Position numbers and translations under genes: made by a program. The notes below the pieces were generated by a model that was not told the DNA's origin, did no database searches, and saw only the letters and a program-made list of their open reading frames with translations. From positions 248,001 through 312,000 of the forward strand of contig NZ_JACHFK010000004.1 in the NCBI RefSeq assembly GCF_014201805.1: 64,000 nt of DNA, given 5' to 3'. Origin of the DNA: Deinococcus metalli (GTDB lineage: Bacteria; Deinococcota; Deinococci; Deinococcales; Deinococcaceae). Numbering within the stretch: the first letter of the stretch is position 1; each line of letters opens with the position of its first letter. Positions 8,543 to 17,590 of the stretch are shown in pieces.

Positions 8543-9835
8543 TTATTCGAGGACCGTGGGCTGTTTGGGCCACGCGATCCAGAAGGTCGCGCCGTCCCCC
8601 ACCCGGCCCTGCCCCCACAGCCGCGCCTCGAACCGCGCGCAGATGCGCCGGGCGATGGCGAGGCCCATGCCGGCGCCCGGATACGCGGACTCGGGGTGCA
8701 GGCGCCGGAACGGCGCGAACAGGCGGTCGCTGTGGCGCGGGTTGAAGCCCACGCCGTTGTCCTCGAAGCGCAGCACGTACTTCGTGTCCTGCTCCTCGAC
8801 GCTGATGTGCACGCGGGCCGGGCGGCCGGGCGCGGCAAATTTGGCGGCGTTCTCGAGCAGTTCCGTGAACACGAGCTGCATGGCCGTGCTGTCGGCCAGC
8901 ACCGTGGGCAGCGGCTCGGTGGTGACGTGCACGGCGTGGCCGGCGTGGTGCAGGGCCTTGCGGACCTCCAGCACCACGCGGTTGAGGTCCAGCGGGGCGA
9001 GCCGCAGGCGCATGGCGCTGGCGCGGGTGTAGCTCAGCAGCGCGCTGGCCAGCATCTCCACGCGTGTCACGGCGCGGGCGATGTGCTCGAAATGCTCCGG
9101 GTGCTGGGCGGCGAGTTCCGGCGCGTCCTGCTGGAGCACGTGCACGAAGGCGGGCACGCGCCGCATCGGGGCCATCAGGTCCTCGGCCACGGCCAGCGCG
9201 AAGGTCTGGAATTCCTGGCTGAGGTCGCGGATACGCGCGGTGCGCTGGTTGACGCTCTCCTCCAGGGTCTCGGTGAGTTTGAGGAGGTGGTCCTGCGCGG
9301 CGCGTTCCGCGCTGATATCGATCAGGGCGAGCAGCGCCACGCCGCCGGGCCGCGCCCGCGCCTCCACCCGCGCGGGAAAGGACGGTCCCTGGGGCCGCTG
9401 GATCAGCAGTTCGCCCAGCAGTGTTTCTGGACTGCCCGGCAGCCGGGCGCGCATCAGCGCGAAGTCGCCGCGCGAACTGGGCGCCAGGCACTGGGCCATG
9501 GACCGGCCACGCAGCCGCGCCGGGTCGATGCCCAGCAGCAGCGCGGCGCGGCGGTTGGCGTCGGTGATCAGGCCCTGCGCGTCCAGGCTGAGGTAACCGA
9601 CCGGCGCGAACTCGTACAGAGCGGCGTAGTTGTCGCGGGCCTGCTCGAGCTGCAAGACGGTCTCGCGCAGCTGCTCGTTCTGGAGTTGCAGCTCGATCTG
9701 GTGCACGTCGAGTTCGTGCTGGAGGGCGTCGCTGGAGCCGCTGCCACCCAGCCGGGTGCGCTGGTGCAGGCGCCGCTCGGCCTCTTCACGCAGGGTGGGG
9801 CCGGTCGGGGGGGTGGCGGGGTCATCCATGGGCAC
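8543..9835 (-). CDS. PAS histidine-kinase-like protein with Glu in place of the phospho-acceptor His
   Basis: A 430-residue soluble protein: a helical lead (about 35-70), a PAS domain (about 70-180), a dimerisation helix pair (about 205-275) and a HATPase domain (about 290-425). The ATPase boxes are present: ELLENAAKFA, DNGVGF and GMGLAI. In the dimerisation helix, where related kinases read SHDLRAP, this protein reads AEDLMAP: the codon is GAG and the residue is E218. It therefore cannot autophosphorylate at the usual position and may be a regulatory pseudokinase. It diverges from the CheB-CheR-PAS gene at 10283, a likely functional partner. Confidence 0.88.
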   Translation of the reverse strand: MPMDDPATPPTGPTLREEAERRLHQRTRLGGSGSSDALQHELDVHQIELQLQNEQLRETVLQLEQARDNYAALYEFAPVGYLSLDAQGLITDANRRAALLLGIDPARLRGRSMAQCLAPSSRGDFALMRARLPGSPETLLGELLIQRPQGPSFPARVEARARPGGVALLALIDISAERAAQDHLLKLTETLEESVNQRTARIRDLSQEFQTFALAVAEDLMAPMRRVPAFVHVLQQDAPELAAQHPEHFEHIARAVTRVEMLASALLSYTRASAMRLRLAPLDLNRVVLEVRKALHHAGHAVHVTTEPLPTVLADSTAMQLVFTELLENAAKFAAPGRPARVHISVEEQDTKYVLRFEDNGVGFNPRHSDRLFAPFRRLHPESAYPGAGMGLAIARRICARFEARLWGQGRVGDGATFWIAWPKQPTVLE

Positions 9836-10282
9836 GTCCTGGCGGGTCGAGTGAAGCCCGGGAAAGGGTAGAAGCAGACCACGGGCAGAGTGGTCCGCGC
9901 GGGGAGTGCCCGGAACACAGGGGAACGCGCCGCGGCATCTGGGCCCACCATCGGCGGCCGGCCGACCCGGGTGAACGTCCGTGGCCGGGGGTCTTGCACC
10001 CGTGGACTCGGGAACACACCATAAATCTTGCGTCAGACAGCGGCCCGGAGATGATTGCGCGATGAAGTCAGCAGCGGCAGCCCTGTGGCTACGGTAAGTG
10101 AATGGTTAAGGCGTCTTCATGCGCGGAGGGTCACGGCCACGGCCCGGTACGGAAGTGTGGAGTCCGCTCCGACCGCACGTCTGAACCGCGTGGCCGCCAG
10201 CGTGTGGTGGCCCGGCAGCGCCGACCGGACGCCGCACGGTACAGTGGATGCTCGGCGCCCGCACCACACGACCAGGAGCAGT
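9836..10282. other. Divergent intergenic region
   Basis: This region separates the PAS kinase-like gene from the CheB-CheR fusion. The only promoter element I can suggest is TACAGT at 10239-10244, about 40 bases before the fusion gene, without a convincing -35. No gene is evident. Confidence 0.35.
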
Positions 10283-13225
10283 ATGTCCGACGAATCTTTC
10301 CCTAAGGCCGATCTGCCGCTCGCTCCGCGCGCGGTGGTTGCCATCGGCGGCTCTGCCGGAGCGCTCGACGGCTTTGAACGCTTCTTCCTGGGCCTGCCCC
10401 CGGGGGGCGGCATGGCCTACGTGGTCGTGTCGCACCTGAGCCCCGAGGGCACCAGCCTGATGCCGGACCTGCTGCGCCGCTGCACGCCGCTGCCCGTGCA
10501 GACCGTCGAGGACGGCGTGGAGGTGCAGGCGGACCAAGTGTACATGATTCCCAGCAACCGCAGCCTGGGAATCCTGAACGGCCGCCTGCTGCTGGACGAC
10601 CTGGAGCAGGCGCGCGGGCACACCATCGACCTGTTCCTCAGTGCCCTGGCCGCCGACCAGGGCGAGCACGCGGTCGCGGTGATTCTCTCGGGCATGGGCA
10701 ACGACGGCACCGAGGGCGCGCACGAGATCAAGAAGCGCCGTGGCCTGCTGCTGGTGCAGTCGCCGGACAGCGCCGATTACCCGGCCATGCCGCAGAGCGC
10801 CGTGGAGACCGGACTGGCCGACGGCGTGTGGTCGCCCGAGGAACTCGCCCCGCGGCTGTACCAGATGGTCACGCACGAGCCGCTTCTGCAGCTCAGCCGC
10901 AGCGCGCAGGACAGTCCCTTCCTGCACAAGATCCTGCTGCTGGTCCGCACCCAGACGGGCCTGGACTTCACGCGCTACAAGGCGACCACGCTGCTGCGGC
11001 GCATCGACCGGCGCATGAAGGGCCTGCACCTCGACTCGCTCGCCACGTACCACCAGTACCTGCAGCGCCACACCGACGAGGTGGTCGCGTTGATGGAGGA
11101 CTTCACCATCAACGTCACCAGCTTCTTCCGCGACCCCGAGGCCTTCGAGAGCCTGCGCGCGCAGCTTCGGCCCACCATCGCCAGCCGCGACCGCGACGCC
11201 CCGCCGCTGCGCGCGTGGGTGGTGGGCTGCTCGACCGGCGAGGAAGCGTACTCGCTGGCGATCCTGCTGCGCGAACTGCAGGAGGGCACGGCCGGCCCGC
11301 CCGCGCAGGTGTTCGCCACCGACATCGACCAGCGGGCCATCGACCGCGCCCGGCACGGCGAGTACCCGCTGTCCATCGAGCAGCAGCTCAGCCCGGATCT
11401 GCTGCGCCGCTACTTCACTCGGCAGGGCGACACGTACACCGTGATTCCCTCGCTGCGCGAGTCGGTGGTCTTCGCCGTGCACGACACCTTCAACGACCCG
11501 CCCTTCACGCGGCTGGACCTGCTGTCGTGCCGGAACATGATGATCTACCTGAACACGGACCTGCAAAAGGAAATCCTGTCCGTGTTCCACTACGCGCTGC
11601 TGCCCGGCGGCCTGCTGTTTCTCGGGGCGAGCGAGACGATCGGTCTGCAGGAGGAGCGCTTCCGCTCGGTGGACGCGCGCTGGAAGCTGTACCGCCGCGG
11701 CGACGCGCCCGCCACCGCAGTCGGCGGCCTGAGCGTGCAGACCCACGATCCCATGTCGCGCCTTGCGTCGTGGGCGGGTCGCCGGCCCGCGGCGCGCATG
11801 AACCTGTCGCTGCACGCGCAGCAGGCCCTGCTGAACACCTTCACGCCTCCGGCGGTCGTGGTGACGATCAGCGGTGAGGTCCAGTACGTGAGCGGCCGCA
11901 CCGGGCGTCACCTGGAACTGGCGCCGGGCCTGAACAACACCAACAACGTGCTGGACATGACCCGCGACGGCCTGCGCTACGAGCTGGCCGCGACCCTGCG
12001 GCGGGCCGCGCAGGAAAAACGCGAGTTCACGCTGCGCGACGACCGCCAGCCCAGCGGCGGCGGGGGGTATGTCACCACCGATATCATCGTGCAGCCGTTC
12101 AGCCACCCGGACGTCGAGGGGCTGCTGCTGGTGGTGTTCGTGGACCACCAGTCGGCCGAGGCGCCGGTGCGGTCCGTGGAGCACTTCGACGAGGCGCGCG
12201 CCCTCCAGCGCGAGATGCAGGCGCTGCGCGCGGCGCTGCAGGCCAACCGGGAACAGACGCTGATCACCGACGAGGAATTCCGGACGACCAACGAGGAATA
12301 CCTGACGACCATCGAGGAACTCAAGAGCACCAACGAGGAACTCATGACGTCCAAGGAGGAGCTGCAGTCGGTCAACGAGGAACTCGTCTCGACCAACACC
12401 AGCCACCAGCAGACGATCTTCGAGCTGGCGCAGGCGAACGACGACATGACCAACCTGCTGGACAGCGCTGGTATCGCCACGCTGTTCCTGGGCAGCGACC
12501 TGCGCATCAAGCGCTTCACGCCGGGCGTCACGGCGCTGATCAACCTGATTCCGTCCGACATCGGGCGGCACATCAGCGACATCAACCTCAAGCTGCGCGA
12601 CGCCGCCCTGGACCGGCTGGTGCGCGAGGCGCTGCTGACCCTGTCGCCGGTCGAGCTGCCCCTGCAGTCCACCGACGGGCACTGGTTCCTGACGCGCATC
12701 AGCCCCTACCGCACGGCACAGAACCATATCGAGGGCGCGGTGGTGGCCTTCACGAACATCGACGCCATCCGCGCCCTGGAGGAGCAGGTCACCCGCTACC
12801 GCGACTACGCCGACGCCCTGCTGGAGCGCAGTCCATCCCCCATGCTGGTCTTCGACGACGACCTGCGAATCCAGGCGGCCAACCGCGCGCTGTACGACCT
12901 GATGGGGCTGGTGCCCGACAGCGCCGTGGGCGAGCGGCTGCCGGACCTGGGCGACCGGCAGCTCGACCAGTGGCGGCTGCGCGACGGCCTGGACGCCCTG
13001 GTGCTGGCCGACACGCCGCTCAGGGATCTGGTGCTGGACTTCGTGACGCCCGAACGCCGCGTGCGCAAGCTCAAGGCCGAGGCGTGGTCGATCGTGACCG
13101 AGCACACGCCTGCCCTGCACGTGCTCCAGCTGGAGGACGTGACACCGCTGATGGACTCGGTCGAGCAGCAGGGCGCCGAGTTCACCGGGCAGGCCGGCGA
13201 CGTCAGCGACATGAACAACGCGTAA
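10283..13225 (+). CDS. CheB-CheR-PAS fusion signalling protein
   Basis: A 980-residue protein starting at ATG 10283 after AGGAG; the frame is open further upstream but reads as non-coding. Domains in order: CheB methylesterase (about 15-200; S24 in GGSAG, H51, GMGNDG); CheR N-terminal helices and SAM-dependent methyltransferase (about 215-480; VVGCSTGEEAYS, then FSCRN-like LLSCRN); a PAS-like region (about 500-640); a long coiled coil made of repeats of the type TNEEL (about 660-730); and two further PAS domains (about 735-860 and 865-970). No kinase domain follows. Methyltransferase and methylesterase in one chain suggest a self-contained methylation switch on an unknown target. Confidence 0.92.
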   Translation: MSDESFPKADLPLAPRAVVAIGGSAGALDGFERFFLGLPPGGGMAYVVVSHLSPEGTSLMPDLLRRCTPLPVQTVEDGVEVQADQVYMIPSNRSLGILNGRLLLDDLEQARGHTIDLFLSALAADQGEHAVAVILSGMGNDGTEGAHEIKKRRGLLLVQSPDSADYPAMPQSAVETGLADGVWSPEELAPRLYQMVTHEPLLQLSRSAQDSPFLHKILLLVRTQTGLDFTRYKATTLLRRIDRRMKGLHLDSLATYHQYLQRHTDEVVALMEDFTINVTSFFRDPEAFESLRAQLRPTIASRDRDAPPLRAWVVGCSTGEEAYSLAILLRELQEGTAGPPAQVFATDIDQRAIDRARHGEYPLSIEQQLSPDLLRRYFTRQGDTYTVIPSLRESVVFAVHDTFNDPPFTRLDLLSCRNMMIYLNTDLQKEILSVFHYALLPGGLLFLGASETIGLQEERFRSVDARWKLYRRGDAPATAVGGLSVQTHDPMSRLASWAGRRPAARMNLSLHAQQALLNTFTPPAVVVTISGEVQYVSGRTGRHLELAPGLNNTNNVLDMTRDGLRYELAATLRRAAQEKREFTLRDDRQPSGGGGYVTTDIIVQPFSHPDVEGLLLVVFVDHQSAEAPVRSVEHFDEARALQREMQALRAALQANREQTLITDEEFRTTNEEYLTTIEELKSTNEELMTSKEELQSVNEELVSTNTSHQQTIFELAQANDDMTNLLDSAGIATLFLGSDLRIKRFTPGVTALINLIPSDIGRHISDINLKLRDAALDRLVREALLTLSPVELPLQSTDGHWFLTRISPYRTAQNHIEGAVVAFTNIDAIRALEEQVTRYRDYADALLERSPSPMLVFDDDLRIQAANRALYDLMGLVPDSAVGERLPDLGDRQLDQWRLRDGLDALVLADTPLRDLVLDFVTPERRVRKLKAEAWSIVTEHTPALHVLQLEDVTPLMDSVEQQGAEFTGQAGDVSDMNNA

Positions 13226-13242
13226 GCGCCAGGACCGGAGCA

Positions 13243-13272
13243 CCACGACCGGCCGGCGTGAACCGGTCGTGG
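13243..13272 (+). terminator. Terminator hairpin after the CheB-CheR gene
   Basis: A perfect 10-bp stem (13243-13252 with 13263-13272) and 10-base loop lie 18 bases after the stop codon. A short T-run occurs about 15 bases further on. Confidence 0.65.
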
Positions 13273-13427
13273 ACGTCGGCCCGCCGTTTTCTCACGCCAC
13301 GCGCGGGCCACGCCCCGGCCGCCTTCAGCGACCTGTCATGCTCCGGCCCGCCGCGCGGAGTTGACTGGACGCCACGCTGGACGGCCAGGACGCTCACGTT
13401 CCAGCTGTCCCGGTGGGGAGGCGGAGG

Positions 13428-14075
13428 ATGACGGAGGGATTCAGGGACCGCTCGGACGCCGGAGAGCAGCTCGCCGCGCACCTGCGCGGCCGGCACGGCT
13501 GGCCGGACACGGTGGTGCTGGGCCTGCCGCGCGGCGGGGTGCCGGTGGCCGCGGCGGTGGCCCACGCCATCGGGGTGCCGCTGGACGTGTGCGTGGTGCG
13601 CAAGCTCGGCAGCCCCGGGAACGAGGAACTCGCGGTGGGCGCCGTCGCTCCGGGAGGCGTGCGCTGGCTCAACCACGACCTGATCCGCCGCCTGGGCGTG
13701 ACGGCCGCCGCATTGGCCGACACCGAGGCCCGCGAGCGCCAGGAGCTGCGGCGCCGGGAACGGGTCTACCGCGCCGGCCGGCCGCCGCTGACCCTGACGG
13801 GCCGCACGGCCCTGCTGGTGGACGACGGCCTGGCGACCGGCGCAACCATGCGGGCGGCCGTGCTCGCCGCGCGGGCGCTGGGGGCCGCCCGCACCGTGGT
13901 GGCAGTGCCCGTGGCGGCTCCGGACGTGTGTGGGGACCTGCGGGCGCTGGCGGACGAGGTGGTGTGCGTGCTCACCTCGCCGGCGCTGCGGGCGGTCGGG
14001 CAGTTCTACGCGTCGTTCCCGCAGACGACCGACGCGGAGGTCATGGACGCGCTGCGGGAGGTGGCCCATGCGTGA
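13428..14075 (+). CDS. Phosphoribosyltransferase-domain protein
   Basis: A 215-residue type I phosphoribosyltransferase fold. The PRPP-binding loop reads ALLVDDGLATGATM (about 125-138), with the two acidic residues before the glycine loop. An N-terminal GLPRGGVPVA block is typical of the subgroup often found beside or fused to erythromycin esterase-like proteins. The start ATG at 13428 has GGAGG directly upstream, better than ATG 13413. Its end overlaps the next gene by 8 bases, so translation is probably coupled. The base substrate is not known for this subgroup. Confidence 0.88.
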   Translation: MTEGFRDRSDAGEQLAAHLRGRHGWPDTVVLGLPRGGVPVAAAVAHAIGVPLDVCVVRKLGSPGNEELAVGAVAPGGVRWLNHDLIRRLGVTAAALADTEARERQELRRRERVYRAGRPPLTLTGRTALLVDDGLATGATMRAAVLAARALGAARTVVAVPVAAPDVCGDLRALADEVVCVLTSPALRAVGQFYASFPQTTDAEVMDALREVAHA

Positions 14076-15381
14076 CCTGCGCGCCCACGCCCGCCCCGTC
14101 ACGGGCGCAGATGACGATCTTGACGCGCTGGTGGACGCCATCGGGCCGGCACGGTTCGTGCTGATCGGGGAACCGTCGCACGGCACGCACGAGGCTTACC
14201 GCGAGCGCGCCCGCCTCACCCGGCGGCTGATCGAGCGCCACGGGTTCACGGCGGTGGCGGTGGAGGCCGACTGGCCCGACGCCGCCCGCGTAAACCGCTT
14301 CGTGCGCGGCCAGGGCCACGACGCGAGCGCGCGCGACGCCCTGGCGGACTTCCAGCGCTTCCCGCGGTGGATGTGGCGCAACACCGAGGTCGAGGCGTTC
14401 GTCACGTGGCTGCGTGGGCACAACCACGCCCGGCCGGAGGCGGCCGCGGGCTTCTACGGCCTGGACCTGTACAGCATGCACCGCAGCATGAAGGCCGTCG
14501 TGGACTACCTCGTGGACGTCGATCCGGAGGCCGCGCGGCGGGCACGCGAGCGCTACTCGTGCTTCGAGCTGTTCGGCCCGGACCCGCAGGCCTACGGATA
14601 CGCGACCGGTCTGGGCCGCGTGGACCCGTGCGAGGAGCAGGCGGTGCAGCAGCTCCTGGAACTCCAGCGCCACGGCGCGGCCACGGAGGGCGGGCACCCG
14701 GACGGAGACGAGCACTTCTATGCCGAGCAGAACGCGCGGCTGGCCCGCAACGCGGAGTCGTACTACCGCTCGATGTTCCGGGGCCGCGACGAGTCGTGGA
14801 ACATCCGCGACATGCACATGGCCGAGTCGCTGGGCGCGCTGGACCAGCACCTCAGCGCGCAGGGCACGCCCGCGAGGACCGTGGTGTGGGCGCACAACTC
14901 CCACCTGGGCGACGCGCGGGGCAGCGCGATGGGCTGGCAGCGCGGCGAGCTGAACCTGGGGCAGCTGACGCGGCAGATGTGGCCGGACCACACCTTCATC
15001 CTGGGCCAGACGACGGCGGGCGGCAGCGTGCTCGCCGCCGACACCTGGGACGGGCCGGGCCACGTGAAGACGGTGGTCCCGGCGCTGCGCGGGAGCGTGG
15101 AGGACCATCTCCGCGCCGTCAATCTGCCCGCGTTCTGGCTCGACCTGCGCGACCCCCCGGTGCAGGACGCGCTGGGCGCCGAGCTGCTCCAGCGCTTCAT
15201 CGGCGTGATCTACCGCCCGCAGACCGAACGCTGGAGCCACTACGTGGAGACCCGGCCCGCCGAGATGTACGACGCGGTCCTGCACCACGACACCACGCGC
15301 GCCCTGACGCCGCTCGACAGCGCCGGCGACGACGGGCACCGCGACGGCGAAGCGCCCGACACCTTTCCCACCGGGGAATAA
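14068..15381 (+). CDS. Erythromycin esterase-family protein
   Basis: A 437-residue protein of the Ere/ChaN-like family. The catalytic N-terminal block GEPSHGTHEAYRER contains E35 and H38, and AVEADWPDA and VWAHNSHLGDA supply the other conserved active-site segments. Characterised Ere enzymes open the macrolide lactone ring. Most chromosomal relatives have no proven substrate, and I would not assume macrolide resistance here. The ATG at 14068 overlaps the phosphoribosyltransferase gene, and the two form a recurrent gene pair. Confidence 0.88.
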   Translation: MRDLRAHARPVTGADDDLDALVDAIGPARFVLIGEPSHGTHEAYRERARLTRRLIERHGFTAVAVEADWPDAARVNRFVRGQGHDASARDALADFQRFPRWMWRNTEVEAFVTWLRGHNHARPEAAAGFYGLDLYSMHRSMKAVVDYLVDVDPEAARRARERYSCFELFGPDPQAYGYATGLGRVDPCEEQAVQQLLELQRHGAATEGGHPDGDEHFYAEQNARLARNAESYYRSMFRGRDESWNIRDMHMAESLGALDQHLSAQGTPARTVVWAHNSHLGDARGSAMGWQRGELNLGQLTRQMWPDHTFILGQTTAGGSVLAADTWDGPGHVKTVVPALRGSVEDHLRAVNLPAFWLDLRDPPVQDALGAELLQRFIGVIYRPQTERWSHYVETRPAEMYDAVLHHDTTRALTPLDSAGDDGHRDGEAPDTFPTGE

Positions 15382-15408
15382 GCCGGGCGCTCGCGGGGCG
15401 GACCGGGG

Positions 15409-15636
15409 TCAGCTCGAGGTGTCCTCGTCTTTGGGCCGGTCGGTGTCGATGGGGATCATGGGAATGCCCATGCCGGTGCCGGTCGCGGTGCCGCCGGCGC
15501 CGCCCAGCCCGGTCGGCGGGATGATCACGCCCAGATGCGGCCGGGGCTCACCGGAACTCTGGTGGTCGGGGTCGAGGTTGCCGGACTCGCGCTCGATCTC
15601 TTCGACGGACTTGCCCAGCGGGGTGGAGTCTTCCAT
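15409..15636 (-). CDS. Small Gly/Pro-rich hypothetical protein
   Basis: A 75-residue protein starting at ATG 15636 with GGAGG upstream. It has an acidic N-terminal half, a Gly-Thr rich centre (TGLGGAGGTATGTGMG) and an acidic tail. It is probably disordered and cytosolic, and I do not recognise a family. It converges on the esterase gene. Confidence 0.6.
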   Translation of the reverse strand: MEDSTPLGKSVEEIERESGNLDPDHQSSGEPRPHLGVIIPPTGLGGAGGTATGTGMGIPMIPIDTDRPKDEDTSS

Positions 15637-15912
15637 GGTGCGGTACCTCCGGGAGAATCGGAACGGTTGGACAGGTGCGGACGCCGGCATCGTCGCATGT
15701 GGACCATGAGCGTGGTGGGGAACCCACCAAGAACTGGTGTGGATGCTCAGGGAGGCGGGCTGAAAGGCTGTTCGCCGTGCTCACGCTGACTGCGCTGGCC
15801 GCCTCCAGGGCCGCGTGGCACTGCTCCACCTGGGTGCGCTGTTGGCGCCGTGGCCGATGACATCGACCTTGAACCCCACCGAGGTGCGCGGGCAGGACGA
15901 CACCCAGTGGGA

Positions 15913-16680
15913 TCACCCCATAGCGGCCTGGCACAGCTCGAAGGCGCTCCGCAGGGCCGCGACCGGCTCGCCCTTCGGAACGAACTCGTGCGCGATGAAG
16001 CCGTCAAAGCCGGTCCCCTGCACCGCCCGGAACACCGCGCCGTAGGCGATCTCCTGCTCGTCGTCCAGGTCGTGCCGACCAGGGTTTCCAGCCGTGTGGT
16101 AGTGGGCGATGTGCGGGTGGTTCGCCCGGATGGTGCGGATCACGTCACCCTCCATGATCTGCATGTGGTACACGTCGTACAGCAGCTTCACGCGCGGCGA
16201 CGCCACTGCCTCCACCACCCGCACGCCCCACGCGGTGCGGTCGGCCGCGTAGTCCGGGTGGTCCACGCGGCTGTTGAGCAGTTCCAGCACCAGCGTCACG
16301 CCGGCCGCTTCCGCGTGCGGGGCGACGGCGCCCAGCGCGTCCACCGTGGCATCCAGGCCTCCTTCCGGACCGGCGCCGGGCCGGTTGCCGCTGAACACGA
16401 TCAGGGTGGCGATGCCGTGCTGCTCGGCCAGCTTCACGGACGCCAGGAGTTCGCCGTGGATGCGCGCGTGCTGCGCAGGGTCGTTCAGCCCCTGCGTGAG
16501 GGACGCGTGGCCGCCCACTGCCGCGAGGCGCAGGCCCACGTCGGCCGCGACGGGCCACAGGGCCGGGTCGAGCAGGTCCACGCCGGTGTAGCCGATGTCC
16601 GCCGCCGCGCGCAGCAGCGTACGGGGATCGGCATGGTCCTGGGCGAAACTCCACCACGCGAAGGACTGCTCGATGGTCAT
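15913..16680 (-). CDS. Xylose-isomerase-like TIM-barrel isomerase/epimerase (hydroxypyruvate isomerase type)
   Basis: A 255-residue protein with the AP-endonuclease-2/sugar-isomerase barrel. Metal-ligand motifs of the hydroxypyruvate isomerase group are visible: LVLELLNSRVDHPDY (Glu), LLYDVYHMQI (Asp and His), HYHTAGNPGRHDLD (His) and the terminal FIAHEFVP (Glu). Such enzymes interconvert keto and aldehyde acids or epimerise sugars. ATG 16680 begins the conserved sequence; ATG 16701 is an alternative. It is the last gene of the minus-strand Lrp/ABC operon, 37 bases after the DppC-like permease, so its substrate may arise from the imported compound. Confidence 0.85.
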   Translation of the reverse strand: MTIEQSFAWWSFAQDHADPRTLLRAAADIGYTGVDLLDPALWPVAADVGLRLAAVGGHASLTQGLNDPAQHARIHGELLASVKLAEQHGIATLIVFSGNRPGAGPEGGLDATVDALGAVAPHAEAAGVTLVLELLNSRVDHPDYAADRTAWGVRVVEAVASPRVKLLYDVYHMQIMEGDVIRTIRANHPHIAHYHTAGNPGRHDLDDEQEIAYGAVFRAVQGTGFDGFIAHEFVPKGEPVAALRSAFELCQAAMG

Positions 16681-16717
16681 GGCGTCACTGTAGCCCGGCA
16701 TGGGCCCTGGACCCGGC

Positions 16718-17590
16718 TCAGCGCAGCAGTTGCCGCAGCCTGGGGTCGAGCAGGTCGCGCAGGCCGTCGCCGACCAGATTGAAGCCGAGCACCGTCAGCA
16801 TGATCGCCACGCCGGGGAACAGGCCCAGCCACGGCGCCTGGAGCAGGTACGAGCGCCCCTCGGAGAGCATCAGGCCCCAGCTCGACGCCGGGGGCTGCGT
16901 GCCCAGGCCGAAGAAGCTCAGCGAGGACTCGGCCAGCACGGCGAAGGCCAGGCTCAGCGAGGTCTGCACGATGATCGGCCCCAGGGCATTGGGCAGGATG
17001 TGCCGCCACATCGTCCGCAGGTCGCTCTGCCCCAGCGCCTGCGCGGCCACCAGGTACTCCTCCTCGCGCACGGTCAGGATGCTGCCGCGTGTGATGCGCG
17101 CGAAGATCGGCATGTACACGACCGCGATGGCGATCATCGCGTTCTCCACGCCGCGGCCCAGCACGGCCATCACGGCGATGGCCAGCAGCAGCGCCGGAAA
17201 CGCCATGAAGATGTCCATGACGCGCATGATCACCTCGTCCAGCCAGCCGCGGTAGTACCCGGCCAGCGTGCCCAGCGTGACCCCGGCCGCCGCCGCGAGG
17301 CTCACGGCGATCAGCGCGACCCGCAGGGACGTCCACGCGCCGGCCAGCACGCGCGACAGGATGTCCCGCCCGAAATTGTCGGTGCCCAGCAGGTGCGCGG
17401 AGCTGGGCGGCCGGAACGGCACCGTGAAGTCCATCTTGTTCGGATCGTATGGCGTGGCGACCTGACCGGCGAGGGCCGCCAGCAGCACCACCGCCAGCAG
17501 GATCACGCCCAGCAGCATGGTGCGGTGGCGCAGCACGCGGGCCAGGACACCGGTGCGCCGGGGCGGAGCGGTCAGGGCCACCTCAGCCAT
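16718..17590 (-). CDS. Dipeptide-type ABC transporter permease (DppC-like)
   Basis: A 290-residue inner-membrane permease with about six membrane segments. It has the BPD_transp_1 coupling loop EEEYLVAAQALGQSDLRTMW (EAA loop). The N-terminal OppC_N segment contains LLGTDNFGRDILSR, a hallmark of DppC/OppC proteins. ATG 17590 overlaps the DppB stop by 8 bases. It pairs with the DppB-like gene and needs ATPases that are not encoded in this operon. Confidence 0.93.
   Translation of the reverse strand: MAEVALTAPPRRTGVLARVLRHRTMLLGVILLAVVLLAALAGQVATPYDPNKMDFTVPFRPPSSAHLLGTDNFGRDILSRVLAGAWTSLRVALIAVSLAAAAGVTLGTLAGYYRGWLDEVIMRVMDIFMAFPALLLAIAVMAVLGRGVENAMIAIAVVYMPIFARITRGSILTVREEEYLVAAQALGQSDLRTMWRHILPNALGPIIVQTSLSLAFAVLAESSLSFFGLGTQPPASSWGLMLSEGRSYLLQAPWLGLFPGVAIMLTVLGFNLVGDGLRDLLDPRLRQLLR

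Noticed and set aside
10106..13246. 1046-codon open frame on the minus strand opposite the CheB-CheR gene
   Set aside because: It mirrors the real gene codon by codon, is rich in His, Arg and Gln repeats typical of antisense high-GC frames, and has no domain or ribosome site.
14068..15381. Macrolide resistance call for the erythromycin-esterase-family gene
   Set aside because: Family membership alone does not show macrolide hydrolysis; the pairing with a phosphoribosyltransferase argues for a housekeeping role.
15548..15934. 128-codon minus frame spanning the gap before the isomerase gene
   Set aside because: It reads through the small Gly/Pro-rich gene in another frame and has no family features.
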